64,000 nt of DNA from positions 62,001 to 126,000 of the forward strand of contig NZ_BDQK01000006.1 in the NCBI RefSeq assembly GCF_003864295.1, given 5' to 3'. A program made the translations under genes and the position numbers. This document shows positions 19,501 through 29,006 of the stretch, piece by piece (position 1 is the stretch's first letter; the number at the start of each line of letters is the position of its first letter). The stretch is from Aphanothece sacrum FPU1 (lineage in GTDB: Bacteria; Cyanobacteriota; Cyanobacteriia; Cyanobacteriales; Microcystaceae). The notes below the pieces were generated by a model, which worked only from the letters and a program-made list of their open reading frames with translations, made no database searches and had not been told where the DNA came from.

Positions 19501-19570
19501 CTGGGGTTTTGTTGTTTTTCATTATCGTTCAAACCAACCTACATTGATCTGTATTTCCTGTTTAGTTATT

Positions 19571-20527
19571 TTAATATCGTACTCGCGGATCAAGAAATCC
19601 ATAAGTCAGATCAGCCAGTAAATTAAATATAACAATTAATATACCATAAATAAAAGTAATTGCCATCACAACTGGAGTATCACTGCGATAAATTGATTCA
19701 ATTAATAATGCCCCAATTCCGGGTACTCTAAACACTTGTTCTGTAACTAATGCACCCGTAAAAATTGTAGGAATGTCTAAAGCAATTAAAGTAACAACCG
19801 GAATCATAGCATTACGAATAATGTGATCTTTTAAAATAGCAAAACGAGTTAATCCTTTAGCATATGCAGTACGCACATAATCATTGGTTAATTCATCTAA
19901 AATAGCTGATCTAATAAACCTCATTAAGACAGCCGCTTGATATAAAGCTAAGACACAAACAGGCATAATTGATTGTTTAATTTGTTCTATGAAGGTTTCC
20001 CAATTTGTAATTTGTAAGGTACTATTGTAAATAAAGGGAAACCAATTTAATTGGACACTAAAAATAACAATAAATAGTAATCCTGTTAAAAATGTGGGTA
20101 ATGAAAAGCCCATAAATGAAAAAGTAGTAATTAATTGATCTAGCCAAGAATAGCGTTTAATGGCAGAAATTATGCCCAAAGGAAAGGCAATTAAAACACT
20201 TAAGATATAGGCAGTTCCCACTACCCAAAGGGTGGTAGGTAGTCGTTGTAAGATGAGATCTAAAACAGGACTACGACTATTAAAAGAATAGCCTAAATCT
20301 CCTCTAATAAAGGCAAAAAACCATTTAATATAACGAATATAAATGGGTTGATCTAAGCCTAAGTTTTTACGTATATTTTCTCTGATTTCTTCAGTAATAG
20401 CAGGGTTAGAGGCAAATTCGCCTAACGGGTCGCCTGGGGCTAATGCTAATATGGTAAAGAGGACGATACTAATAGCGATTAGGGTGGGAATAGCTGTTAA
20501 AATACGTTTGATTAGGTATTGAGTCAT
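19571..20527 (-). CDS. ABC transporter permease (DppB/OppB family)
   Basis: This 318-residue membrane subunit of a peptide/nickel-type ABC importer has six predicted helices. Family features are the N-terminal RILTAIPTLIAISIVLF, GDLGYSF and the cytoplasmic coupling region RSAILDELTNDYVRTAYAKG. It ends with the family tail DPRVRY. No partner permease, ATPase or binding protein lies nearby, as is often seen for dispersed transporter genes in cyanobacteria. Substrate is unknown. Confidence 0.9.
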   Translation of the reverse strand: MTQYLIKRILTAIPTLIAISIVLFTILALAPGDPLGEFASNPAITEEIRENIRKNLGLDQPIYIRYIKWFFAFIRGDLGYSFNSRSPVLDLILQRLPTTLWVVGTAYILSVLIAFPLGIISAIKRYSWLDQLITTFSFMGFSLPTFLTGLLFIVIFSVQLNWFPFIYNSTLQITNWETFIEQIKQSIMPVCVLALYQAAVLMRFIRSAILDELTNDYVRTAYAKGLTRFAILKDHIIRNAMIPVVTLIALDIPTIFTGALVTEQVFRVPGIGALLIESIYRSDTPVVMAITFIYGILIVIFNLLADLTYGFLDPRVRY

Positions 20528-20549
20528 TGTTAGTTATCCCACATATCAT

Positions 20550-21104
20550 CTAGAATTTCTTTAATTTTATTTTATTGTTCTGATCTTTCAAATCGGATAC
20601 TTTATCATCTATTCTTTGAATTTCAATAGGTGTCTTTACACTTATTTCTTCAACTGTGAAAAAACCAGCTAAAGGTGCTAAACCAAATCCTGCAACTGTG
20701 AATATAGCAGCTAATCCTAAACCAATCAACTGATTACGTTCTTGTATATTTTGTAGAATTTCAGCCCACAAAGTTTCATACTCTTTTAAAGTAATTTCTA
20801 TTGCTTTATCTATATCTAATGATTTAATAAATTTCCGATTGTTTAATTGTTCAGATAATCTTTTATATACGCATTCTACTTTTTGTGATTTATGTTTATT
20901 TAGTATATTAAATTGTTTTTTTCTGGTTTCATTGACAATATTGCAAAGTTCTACTTCTCCTATATAGTTTAACCATTTTTCTATATTTCCTTGACGTATA
21001 TGATTAAATGCAGTATCGTTATTTTTTTGATCTTTACATAATTCAATTAATCTGTCAACAGAATAAGCAGATAAATCATCTTTAAAGTGAAACGGTTCTT
21101 TCAT
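20550..21104 (-). CDS. Hypothetical protein with one hydrophobic segment
   Basis: I do not recognise this 184-residue protein. The first 125 residues are charged and probably helical. A hydrophobic segment follows (IGLGLAAIFTVAGFGLAPLA, about 128-147). A short C-terminal coiled coil then ends in Lys-rich residues. It lies 22 nt upstream of the ABC permease on the same strand and could be co-transcribed. Lysine and isoleucine content is high even for this genome. Confidence 0.55.
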   Translation of the reverse strand: MKEPFHFKDDLSAYSVDRLIELCKDQKNNDTAFNHIRQGNIEKWLNYIGEVELCNIVNETRKKQFNILNKHKSQKVECVYKRLSEQLNNRKFIKSLDIDKAIEITLKEYETLWAEILQNIQERNQLIGLGLAAIFTVAGFGLAPLAGFFTVEEISVKTPIEIQRIDDKVSDLKDQNNKIKLKKF

Positions 21105-21177
21105 GTGTCTTTACCTCCATCCTTAAAAATTATAATAGATCATTATACAGTTGATAGCAAAATTTTGAGAAATAATA

Positions 21178-21582
21178 TCAACGAATAAAAGTAATTGAGC
21201 AAATTCCTAAAGGTACAATGGGATCAAACTCTTTATGATCTGAAGTAATTAATAAACCATTGAGAAGTTTAGTTAACGCTAAAGCAAAACAATCAGCTAA
21301 AGATACACGGCGAATTGTTGCTTTATATTGAGCGACTAATTGCCAAAAATACAAATCAATATCATCTCGAAAAATAACACATGCTTCTTGTAATTCATTA
21401 AGCATTTCATCAGCTTTTTGTTTATTATTACTTCTCATTACATCATAATAAACCTCACATAAATTAATAACATGAATATAACAAGTGTAAGCGTCATTAA
21501 TCAAATAATTTTCAACTAAATTTGACCCTGGTTCATTTCTTAAGAAAGCAATAACCGCACAAGCATCTAGAATAACTATCAT
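21178..21582 (-). CDS. vapC: PIN-domain toxin (VapC-like)
   Basis: This 134-residue PIN-domain ribonuclease has Asp6 in ILDACAVIAFLRNEPG, a central Glu in NLCEVYYDVMR, and the third and fourth acidic sites in SLADCFALALTKLL and TSDHKEFD. All four are visible, so it is probably active. It overlaps the upstream antitoxin-like gene by 4 nt, the standard VapBC coupling. Confidence 0.88.
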   Translation of the reverse strand: MIVILDACAVIAFLRNEPGSNLVENYLINDAYTCYIHVINLCEVYYDVMRSNNKQKADEMLNELQEACVIFRDDIDLYFWQLVAQYKATIRRVSLADCFALALTKLLNGLLITSDHKEFDPIVPLGICSITFIR

Positions 21583-21815
21583 AAATTTCGCTTTTCCCAG
21601 TCAATTTCAGATTGTTTTTCTTCAATAAAGACATCAGTAGGTGTTAAAGAATTAGCGTATTTTCCCCTAAGAGAACGAATAAATTGTTTTTTCTCAGTAG
21701 AAGAAACTGATTTTATCAGTAATTGTTCAACAAAATTAGCAATCTCATTCAATTTATCTTCCGGTAATTGTTGTAAATTTTTATTAATCGTTTCTATTAT
21801 TTGTTGATTATTCAT
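21579..21815 (-). CDS. Antitoxin-like protein partnered with VapC
   Basis: From the chosen start this is a 78-residue, mainly helical and acidic protein (MNNQQIIETINKNLQQLPED...). Its C-terminal part contains a Trp-Glu-Lys tail that could occupy the toxin groove. I start at the ATG at 21815, with GGA upstream; an in-frame GTG at 21857 is less likely. The role is inferred from its overlap with vapC. Confidence 0.7.
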   Translation of the reverse strand: MNNQQIIETINKNLQQLPEDKLNEIANFVEQLLIKSVSSTEKKQFIRSLRGKYANSLTPTDVFIEEKQSEIDWEKRNL

Positions 21816-21857
21816 AAGTTTATTTCCATAAAATGATGGGTTACAAAAGTGTATCAC

Positions 21858-22430
21858 ATTTTATCGATTTTGTCAAATCATGCAGTTTTAGTCTTAACAA
21901 AAATATACAAAAAATACTCTTGTTTATCTTACTTTATAGGTCAACTTTTAGATTTTTGGGCAAAAGACGATCTCGTTAACAACGAGACTATCAATGTTTG
22001 AGGGGTGTTAAGGAAGCTTTTTGTAAAATTAGTTATAGAACCCCATTGTGAAATTCTTACCTTAGTCTAACAAATCCCGAAAAATCGTGCAATTGACCCC
22101 TATAATTAATAATCTTTCTCAACTATATTTTAAGTTTTGTAACAAATTAAGAATTATGAATTAGGAAAATTAAAAGTTAAATGGATATTACTAAAAGTTT
22201 TACTTATGAATCCTTATTTTTAAGAAGCTTACTATACCAATTATGCAAAAGATAATAAATAATAAGTAATTTAATGATTTTATGGGGTTAATCAATATTT
22301 TTTTGTCTTTATTATTTAATTTTAAGCAATCTATTATGAGGGAAACAATATGCTATAATGAGCTAAGATTAGTACCTATTATTGTCCAAAATAATTGAGA
22401 TAGAAGTATCTTGATTATGATAGGGAAATA
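21858..22430. other. AT-rich intergenic region with hisIE promoter candidate
   Basis: No gene is seen in these 570 bases. TCTCGTTAACAACGAGA (about 21972-21988) is a small hairpin. Further on are AT-rich runs and a short AATTATG stretch near 22151. An extended -10 box TGCTATAAT (TATAAT at 22354-22359) lies about 100 nt before the hisIE start and is the best promoter candidate; no clear -35 is seen. Confidence 0.5.
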
Positions 22431-22460
22431 ATGATCAAAGTTATTTTGGAAGTTATCTTG

Positions 22461-23117
22461 ATGTCTTCTTTATCTGCCGATGCTAATTTCATTGATGTCA
22501 TTCCCTTAGACAAAATTCAGTATAATGAACAGGGATTAGTTCCAGCGATCGCTCAAGATTATTTAGATGGCACTGTCTTAATGATGGCTTGGATGAATCA
22601 AGACTCTCTGCAAAAGACATTAGAAACGGGAGAAGCTTGGTATTGGAGTCGTTCCCGACAAGAATTATGGCACAAAGGGGCCACCTCTGGACATATTCAA
22701 AAGCTAAAAGCTATTCGTTATGATTGTGACAGCGATGCTTTATTAATCACTGTTGAACAAGTTGGAGATATTGCTTGTCATACAGGAGAAAGAAGCTGTT
22801 TTCATCAACTCGAAGATCATCAAAAAATTGCCCCTCCTGCTGATACTTTATCAGGGGTTTATGAGGTAATTTGTCAACGTCGAGATCATCCTGTTGAAGG
22901 TTCTTATACTCGTACATTATTAGCTGGAGGGGACAATAAAATTCTTAAGAAAATTGGGGAAGAAGCGGCTGAGGTTGTTATGGCTTGTAAAGATGATGAG
23001 AAAGACGCGATCGCTTCAGAAGTTGCTGACTTATTGTATCATACTTTAGTGGCTTTATCCTATCATCATGTAGATCTTAAAGATGTCTATCGAAAGTTAC
23101 AAGAAAGAAGAAGATAA
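22461..23117 (+). CDS. hisIE: Phosphoribosyl-AMP cyclohydrolase / phosphoribosyl-ATP pyrophosphatase
   Basis: This fused enzyme does steps two and three of histidine synthesis. The N-terminal HisI domain (about 10-120) has [13 protein letters not shown] and the zinc cysteines in [10 protein letters not shown]. The C-terminal HisE domain (about 130-215) has [23 protein letters not shown] and ADLLYH. I prefer the ATG at 22461 ([17 protein letters not shown]) to the in-frame ATG at 22431, because the family begins near the former. Confidence 0.95.
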   Translation: MSSLSADANFIDVIPLDKIQYNEQGLVPAIAQDYLDGTVLMMAWMNQDSLQKTLETGEAWYWSRSRQELWHKGATSGHIQKLKAIRYDCDSDALLITVEQVGDIACHTGERSCFHQLEDHQKIAPPADTLSGVYEVICQRRDHPVEGSYTRTLLAGGDNKILKKIGEEAAEVVMACKDDEKDAIASEVADLLYHTLVALSYHHVDLKDVYRKLQERRR

Positions 23118-23134
23118 AAAGGTTAATATAATAT

Positions 23135-23162
23135 TTAGGTGCTTAATAATATTAAGCCCTAA
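23135..23162. terminator. Hairpin between convergent hisIE and hepT
   Basis: TTAGG-T-GCTTAA pairs with TTAAGC-CCTAA across a 5-nt loop with one bulge. It lies 18 nt after hisIE and 24 nt before the end of the convergent hepT, so it may serve both strands. There is no strong T tract. Confidence 0.55.
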
Positions 23163-23185
23163 GATTTAAAGAGAGGATTTTGTGG

Positions 23186-23659
23186 CTAATCTAAATTAGA
23201 TATAGTTTCGATAAAATTTGCTATATCTTTTTCTAAGTTCGGCAATAAATTTCTAGCTTTATCAAGATTAATTTTTAACTGTTCATATTCAATGGGGGTT
23301 CCGTAAGCATGACGAAAAAAGTGACGAAACCCTCGTAAACTATTTAAAAGTAAAAAGGTTTCTTGGGAGAGTAGACCAGGACGAATTCCAACAATATCTT
23401 GAGCCATTCTCTGTAATAAAGCACTATGCCATTTGGTCATTTCTGTAATATTATTTTCAAAATAAGTCGCAACAATTTTTAGTAAATCCTCAGTTGCATT
23501 ATATAAATTATGAATTTGATATGCGACACTTTCTAAGCGAATTATATCATCTGAATTTAAGCCATTAGCTCGTTCATTCAATTTTTGTGATATACTTTGA
23601 ATAAGTTTTAATTGTGCATTTAAATCAGTTTTTAAAATAATTAAGGTGTTTTTATCCAT
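23186..23659 (-). CDS. hepT: HepT-like HEPN ribonuclease toxin
   Basis: This 157-residue all-helical HEPN-domain protein has the full RX4HXY motif in RHFFRHAYG. In characterised MntA-HepT pairs the motif is the RNase site, and its tyrosine is AMPylated by the partner to silence it. It overlaps the nucleotidyltransferase gene by 19 nt. The length is typical. Confidence 0.85.
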   Translation of the reverse strand: MDKNTLIILKTDLNAQLKLIQSISQKLNERANGLNSDDIIRLESVAYQIHNLYNATEDLLKIVATYFENNITEMTKWHSALLQRMAQDIVGIRPGLLSQETFLLLNSLRGFRHFFRHAYGTPIEYEQLKINLDKARNLLPNLEKDIANFIETISNLD

Positions 23660-23997
23660 AAAATCCCTTTTTGGCGAATACGATCAGCAAAGTGACATTT
23701 ATTAAGTTGAATAATATCAACTTCTCTCTGTAAATAGGCAGATAGCAAACTAATCGCTAAAAAATAATCTGTAGGGTTAATTCGTTCAACTCCTAAATCA
23801 ACATCTGAATCTTGATAAAATTTTCCTGGACGGGTTACAGAACCAAAAATATATGCTTTTTCAATACCATAGTCTGAAGCAAATTGATTAAGCCATTGAT
23901 AAGTTTTAGATAATAATAGCTGACGTTCTTCTTCTAATTTTACACGGCGATCATTTAAAATTTTATCAAGTTTGGCAGTTGAAAAAGAGTTAGTCAT
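23641..23997 (-). CDS. mntA: MNT-domain nucleotidyltransferase antitoxin (MntA-like)
   Basis: This 118-residue minimal nucleotidyltransferase has the signature GSVTRPGKFYQDSDVDLGV, giving G-S plus D-x-D metal ligands. A basic helical N terminus precedes it. In known systems it modifies HepT with AMP. It is upstream of and overlaps hepT, as in other MNT-HEPN pairs. Confidence 0.87.
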   Translation of the reverse strand: MTNSFSTAKLDKILNDRRVKLEEERQLLLSKTYQWLNQFASDYGIEKAYIFGSVTRPGKFYQDSDVDLGVERINPTDYFLAISLLSAYLQREVDIIQLNKCHFADRIRQKGILWIKTP

Positions 23998-24056
23998 TGT
24001 CGCCTAAAATAGTAATTAAGTACACAAAATATAGCAATTCTCATACTCGTGAGGTA

Positions 24057-24356
24057 TTACTGTAAAGGCATGTCTTGTTCTGTAGACTTTCCATTAACTG
24101 GGCCTAGTTGTTGACGCACATCATCGATGGCATTATTAAGTTGAGCAATCTTATCCTCTAAGCGACGACGGGCCATTTCTATACTTGCTTCCGTTTCTAA
24201 TTCACCTGTCTTAGAAGACTTAAGAAAAGGTGTATTTTCTTCATTTTCTTCATTTTTTTGACGTGAGGCAACCACTGCAGCCATAACTCCCCCAACTACT
24301 CCTCCCACAAGAGTTCCGAGTAAAAATCCGCCTGTAAACCCATCCCGTTGACTCAT
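24057..24356 (-). CDS. Small glycine-zipper membrane protein
   Basis: This 99-residue protein has an N-terminal Gly-rich hydrophobic helix (GGFLLGTLVGGVVGGVMAAV, about 9-28). A charged linker and a short coiled coil (EMARRRLEDKIAQLNNAID) follow. It resembles YtxH/gas-vesicle-like small stress proteins of cyanobacteria. It lies 26 nt downstream of upp on the same strand. Function is unknown. Confidence 0.65.
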   Translation of the reverse strand: MSQRDGFTGGFLLGTLVGGVVGGVMAAVVASRQKNEENEENTPFLKSSKTGELETEASIEMARRRLEDKIAQLNNAIDDVRQQLGPVNGKSTEQDMPLQ

Positions 24357-24382
24357 AATAATTAATCCTTATCTAATTAATG

Positions 24383-25033
24383 TTAAGTTCCGAAAGCGCG
24401 ATCGCCTGCATCTCCTAATCCTGGAACAATATATCCTTTGGCATTAAGCCCTTCATCAATGATAGCGGTATAGATAGTCAAATGAGGATATTCTTGACTT
24501 AATTTTTGCAAAGCTCGAGGAGCGGCTACAATAGAAATAATCCTCATTAAAGCCGGATCTGCTCCTCTTTGAGTAATTTCTGCCATTGCTCTGATAATGG
24601 AAGCACCTGTTGCTAACATTGGTTCTAAGATGATAACTCTAGTTTCAGGGTCAAATTTTTCTGGTAATTTATTGAGATAACAACTAACTTCTAAGGTTTC
24701 CTCATCTCGAACTAAACCTAAATGATAAATTGAGGCTAAAGGTAATAAAGTTTGGGCCCCATCTAATAATGCTAACCCTGCCCTTACAATTGGAACAATA
24801 GCGATAGGAATTTCGGGATTAATAAAAGTCGCCGACGTTTCAGTTAAAGGGGTTTGAACGGTGGTGTCTAGGGTAGAGAACCAATAACGACTCCCTTCAT
24901 AGGTTAACCAACGTCCTAATTCCGTCATAGCGGTTTTAAATAGCACTGTTGGGGTGTTCTTATCACGAACGATCCCTAACCAATGTTTAATCAACGGATG
25001 ATCCGGAACATAGACACGCAATTGTATACTCAT
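24383..25033 (-). CDS. upp: Uracil phosphoribosyltransferase
   Basis: This 216-residue enzyme salvages uracil with PRPP to UMP. The PRPP loop is EPMLATGAS, with Glu where many members have Asp. The uracil-binding C-terminal region is YIVPGLGDAGDRAFGT. VPIVRAGLALLDG is also conserved. Length and order of motifs match Upp. Confidence 0.95.
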   Translation of the reverse strand: MSIQLRVYVPDHPLIKHWLGIVRDKNTPTVLFKTAMTELGRWLTYEGSRYWFSTLDTTVQTPLTETSATFINPEIPIAIVPIVRAGLALLDGAQTLLPLASIYHLGLVRDEETLEVSCYLNKLPEKFDPETRVIILEPMLATGASIIRAMAEITQRGADPALMRIISIVAAPRALQKLSQEYPHLTIYTAIIDEGLNAKGYIVPGLGDAGDRAFGT

Positions 25034-25123
25034 AAATTTGATGGCTGTGCCGTTAATTTTTTGAGTTGCCTAACTGATTATATCCTGTTGTGACACTAAT
25101 TTATCTTTAGCGATCCTATTTAA

Positions 25124-25177
25124 TTTGTGAGAAAATAGAATCTCACAGGCAAGATACGGCCTGTCACTTCTCACAAA
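25124..25177. repeat. Inverted repeat before the DUF6671 gene
   Basis: TTTGTGAGAA (25124-25133) and TTCTCACAAA (25168-25177) are perfect inverted arms enclosing an imperfect ACAGGCAAGAT-type palindrome. It could form a stem in the leader of the downstream gene, or be one dispersed element inserted in another. Confidence 0.6.
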
Positions 25178-25194
25178 TGATTGAGGACTGTTAT

Positions 25195-26067
25195 ATGTTA
25201 TCAAATTCTATTAAATCTTGGTTTGCTAATAGAAATTTAGTTATTGCAACGATGCACAAAAAAGAACAAGTGATTATGCCTTTAGTTGAGGCTGAATTAG
25301 GAGTTAATTGTATCACTATACCTGATTTTAATACCGATCAATTTGGGACATTTACCAGGGATATTAATCGCAGAGGAACCCAAATTGAAGCGGCCAGAAA
25401 AAAAGCACAAACTGCCTTAGAAATTACCGGAGAAACTTTAGCGATCGCTAGTGAAGGCAGTTTTATGTCTCATCCTGCTTTTCCCTTTGTTTCTTGCGAT
25501 CGAGAAATTGTCTTATTACTCGATCAAAAACATGATTTAGAAATAATTGGTCAAGAAATTTCAACTGAAACTAACCATACTCATCAATCAATTAAAACTT
25601 TAGATGAAGCTTTAAACTTTGCAGAAAAAACAAAATTTCCTGACCATGGATTAGTTGTAATGTTAAGTCCTAAATCTATTGATAAAAATTATATTTATAA
25701 AGGAATAAATACTGAAAATAAATTAATTGAAACCGTAGAAAAATGTCTTAAACAGTCGAATAATGGGACAATTCATATAGAAACAGATATGCGGGCAATG
25801 TTTAACCCTACTCGCATGAAAGTTATTGAGAAAGCAACCCAAAATTTAATCAAAACAATTTATCAACAATGTCCTCAATGTTATTATCCTGGATTTGATG
25901 TTATCAAACGTCAATCAGGCTTACCCTGTGGCTTATGTGGGTTGGCAACTGATTCAATTTTACTTGATATTTATCAATGTCAACAATGTAATTTCTCCCA
26001 AGAAAAAAAATTTCCCACAGGAATAGAAACCGCCGATCCTTCTCAATGTCAATATTGTAATCCCTAA
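25195..26067 (+). CDS. DUF6671-like protein with C-terminal zinc ribbon
   Basis: This 290-residue soluble protein appears to belong to DUF6671. Conserved stretches include ATMHKKEQVIMPLVEAELG, DQFGTFTRDINRRG, ASEGSFMSHP and ETDMRAMFNPTRM. The C terminus carries several CxxC pairs (CPQCYYPG, CGLCG, CQQCNFS, CQYCNP), which likely bind zinc. I start at the ATG at 25195 because GAGGA lies 7 nt before it; the ATG at 25177 has no ribosome site and falls in an inverted repeat. Function is unknown. Confidence 0.7.
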   Translation: MLSNSIKSWFANRNLVIATMHKKEQVIMPLVEAELGVNCITIPDFNTDQFGTFTRDINRRGTQIEAARKKAQTALEITGETLAIASEGSFMSHPAFPFVSCDREIVLLLDQKHDLEIIGQEISTETNHTHQSIKTLDEALNFAEKTKFPDHGLVVMLSPKSIDKNYIYKGINTENKLIETVEKCLKQSNNGTIHIETDMRAMFNPTRMKVIEKATQNLIKTIYQQCPQCYYPGFDVIKRQSGLPCGLCGLATDSILLDIYQCQQCNFSQEKKFPTGIETADPSQCQYCNP

Positions 26068-26075
26068 GGGAAAAT

Positions 26076-26126
26076 AAATACCGTTCGTGAGGTATTTATA
26101 TAGGGGCAATTCATGAATTGCCCCTA
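26076..26126. terminator. Hairpin plus palindrome between convergent genes
   Basis: AAATACC (26076-26082) pairs with GGTATTT (26091-26097). Directly after it, 26101-26126 is a perfect palindrome on GGGGCAATTCATGAATTG, a relative of 3765-3787. It separates two convergent genes and may end both transcripts. Confidence 0.6.
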
Positions 26127-26132
26127 GGGATC

Positions 26133-26738
26133 TTACCTTTGTTTATGTTGATCTAACATTCCGACACTAGAAAATCCCCCATAAGACATATTAGCTTTCG
26201 GGGCTTTTTGAATATCTTCTTTAATTTGATCAAGATCAATGTATCGATCAGCTACATTAATTAGACTATCACTGGTCATAGAACGTAAGCTAACTACTTC
26301 GATTCTGGCCCCTCGATAACTGACTGAATCAGCCGCATAAGCCAAATCTCCATCTCCACTGACAATTACAGCCGTATCATAAGCACCGACTAAAGCCATT
26401 AAGTCTACGGCGATTTCTACATCTAAATTAGCTTTTTTGGAACCATCGGGCAATTGTACAAGATCCTTGGCAATCACTCGATAACCATTGCGTCGCATCC
26501 ACAATAAAAAGCCTTGTTGTTTCTCGTTGCTGCGGTCTACTCCAGTATAAAAGAAAGCTCTGAGTAAACGAGATCCACCCGTTAAACGATATAGTAGTTT
26601 CGTATAGTCAATTTCGATCCCTAATTGTAAAGCTGCATAAAATAGGTTCGATCCATCAATAAAAATAGCTACCCGGCCCCGATTTTCTAGGACTTGTTCG
26701 GCAGTAAAAATCGAATCGTCTTCAAAATCTTCAAACAT
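26133..26738 (-). CDS. NYN-domain protein (LabA/DUF88 family)
   Basis: From the chosen start this is about a 201-residue protein with a PIN-like NYN domain (about 20-180). Aspartates are in VAIFIDGSNLFY, LDVEIAVDLMAL and VIVSGDGDLAYA, the expected metal-binding carboxylates of a nuclease. LabA-type relatives act in circadian output or RNA metabolism; the role here is unknown. The frame is open upstream into metG, but the ATG at 26738 has a clear ribosome site (GAGG, 10 nt before). This start leaves 133 nt between the genes. Confidence 0.85.
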   Translation of the reverse strand: MFEDFEDDSIFTAEQVLENRGRVAIFIDGSNLFYAALQLGIEIDYTKLLYRLTGGSRLLRAFFYTGVDRSNEKQQGFLLWMRRNGYRVIAKDLVQLPDGSKKANLDVEIAVDLMALVGAYDTAVIVSGDGDLAYAADSVSYRGARIEVVSLRSMTSDSLINVADRYIDLDQIKEDIQKAPKANMSYGGFSSVGMLDQHKQR

Positions 26739-26871
26739 ATCTCTAATTCCTCGTTGATTTTCGTAAAAGGAGGCTTTGTGAAATGGATTTGTTATGTCGG
26801 GTTTGTATTTCATGGGAATTAAGTAAGGTAAAGGTACGGGGAATAAAACGTCTGTCGTCTTTTGGCGAAAT

Positions 26872-28479
26872 TTAGCTGGTTTCTTCCGCAGGAAGTTCCA
26901 ATTTCGCAAAAACTGGTTGGGGATTGGGCAAGACTCTATTGGCGGCTAAAATTCCCCACTGAGTATGTTGTTTAAACGGGACGATTTGATTCACCTGATC
27001 TGCTTGGTTAAAATCTACTAAAAATCCTAGTTGTTCGTAGATACGGCTACTTAAATTGGGAATAATGGGAGATAGCAAGTAAGCTGATAAGCGAACTGAT
27101 TCTAGCACGGCATATAAAATCCCTTCCACTTGAGCTTGTTGTCCTTGTTTAAACAAACTCCAGGGTGCTTGTTCATCAATAAATTTATTGCTGGCCCGAA
27201 TCAATGCTAGAATTTCCTCGCATCCTTGGTTAAAGCGCAAGGTCTCATAGCTATGGATGATGCGCTCGCTTAAGTCTAACCCAATGGCTTTTAGGGGATG
27301 CTCTAAGGGTAAGTTTTCCCCAGTGATTTGGGGGCCTTCTCCCTGACAGTATTTTTTAATCATACCTAAGGTTCGGTTGAGTAAATTCCCTAAATCATTG
27401 GCTAAATCAGCATTCAGCACGTTCACAAATCGGGTTTCGTTAAAGTCTCCATCCCGTCCACAGTCAATCTCTTTTAGGAAATAATAGCGGATAGCATCTG
27501 ATCCATAACGTTCAATTAAATCAAATGGATTTAATGTATTCCCTAAACTTTTACTCATTTTTTGCCCATCTTTCGTCAGAAACCCATGACTAAAAATTCG
27601 TTGTGGTAAGGAAACCCTTGCTGACATTAACATGGCTGGCCAGTAGACGGCGTGAAACCGTAAAATATCTTTACCAATTAAATGTAAATTGATGGGCCAC
27701 CATTGAGATAAAGCGTTATCTAATGTGGCTTCTTGTTCCGGTTCCAAAAGGGCCGTAATATACCCTAATAGGGCATCAAACCACACATAAATGGTATGTT
27801 TAGGATCGTTGGGGATGGGAAATCCCCACTCTACATTAATACGAGATATGGAAAAATCTTGCAACCCTCCTTTGATAAAATTAAGGATTTCATTCCGACG
27901 ACTTTCTGGTTCGAGAAACCCAGGATTTTTTTGATACAAATCCTCTAATTTCTCTTGATACTGAGACAGCCTAAAAAAATAATTTTCTTCGTCACGCCAC
28001 TCAGCTTGTTTATTAGGATGAAGGGGACAACATCCATTTTCTAAGAGTTCCCGTTTTTCTTTAAATTCTTCACAAGCAACACAATACCATCCCTGTTGTT
28101 GTGCTAAATAAATGTCTCCCTGTTCCCAGACTCGTTGATAAAATTCTTTAACGATCGCTTCATGACGAGGGGCAGTCGTTCGACTAAACCTATCATATTT
28201 AATGTTAAGTTTATCCCAGAGTTCATCAAAACGAGTTACAATTCGATCACAATGCTCTTGGGGCGTGACTCCCTTCTCTTGGGCGGTTCTTTCAATTTTC
28301 TGGCCATGTTCATCGGTTCCTGTGATTAACAACACTGATTTACCTTTTAGCCGCTCAAAACGGGCAATAACATCGGCTATCATGGTAGTATAGCCGCTCC
28401 CAATATGTGGCACGTCGTTAACGTAATACAGGGGTGTTGTTAAAGAGAATTTTTGCGGGTTTGTCTTATCTAAGGTCAT
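26872..28479 (-). CDS. metG: Methionyl-tRNA synthetase
   Basis: This 535-residue class I aminoacyl-tRNA synthetase charges tRNA-Met. The HIGH-type motif is PHIGSGY near the N terminus and the KMSKS motif is KMSKSLGN. The zinc region CVACEEFKEKRELLENGCC carries a single complete knuckle plus further Cys/His. It lacks the C-terminal tRNA-binding dimer domain, as in other short MetG forms. Confidence 0.97.
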   Translation of the reverse strand: MTLDKTNPQKFSLTTPLYYVNDVPHIGSGYTTMIADVIARFERLKGKSVLLITGTDEHGQKIERTAQEKGVTPQEHCDRIVTRFDELWDKLNIKYDRFSRTTAPRHEAIVKEFYQRVWEQGDIYLAQQQGWYCVACEEFKEKRELLENGCCPLHPNKQAEWRDEENYFFRLSQYQEKLEDLYQKNPGFLEPESRRNEILNFIKGGLQDFSISRINVEWGFPIPNDPKHTIYVWFDALLGYITALLEPEQEATLDNALSQWWPINLHLIGKDILRFHAVYWPAMLMSARVSLPQRIFSHGFLTKDGQKMSKSLGNTLNPFDLIERYGSDAIRYYFLKEIDCGRDGDFNETRFVNVLNADLANDLGNLLNRTLGMIKKYCQGEGPQITGENLPLEHPLKAIGLDLSERIIHSYETLRFNQGCEEILALIRASNKFIDEQAPWSLFKQGQQAQVEGILYAVLESVRLSAYLLSPIIPNLSSRIYEQLGFLVDFNQADQVNQIVPFKQHTQWGILAANRVLPNPQPVFAKLELPAEETS

Positions 28480-28756
28480 TTAACCAATCTATCGGATTCA
28501 AATTATACGGATCAAATTAACAGCATTTATTTAATTATCTAGACTCTGATCCCAGACTCTAACTTATTTTCATTGTAGCTGTTTTCTTTATCTGTATTCT
28601 TTTATTTCTAACTTATTTTGGATAATTCTATCAATAAAATTATCCTTAAGAGTGTAACTTGGCTCACATTTGAGCAATTATTAAGTTTCATGAGAAAATA
28701 ACCATAATTAACGGATCTTCTGGTATTTAGATTGGCTTAAGTATGTTGATTAAGTA

Positions 28757-28900
28757 GGTAGACAAAATTAATTACACAAAATTTCGTAGGAACGGGTTTT
28801 TTACATAAATCCATGATTTTCACCAAAAAACTAGATAAACCCGCCCCCTATTACTCAACCATTATGACTATATCAAAACCCGCGCCGGAGGCTGTGCAAT
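28757..28900. repeat. Dispersed palindromic element before the hydrolase gene
   Basis: This is a copy, in opposite orientation, of the element at 16143-16275. It runs from TAGGTAGACAAAATTAATTA to CCGGAGGCTGTG and contains the CGGGTTTT/AACCCGCC arms. The rest of 28480-29006 is AT-rich and holds no gene. Confidence 0.7.
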
Positions 28901-29006
28901 TAATTTTGCGCGGGGTACTTATGTGAGTAAGTTAGGCAAAATGAGATATTTTGGGATAATATAAACAGTAATTGCTAGTTTCTACCATTTCAACACCGAA
29001 TTCCTA

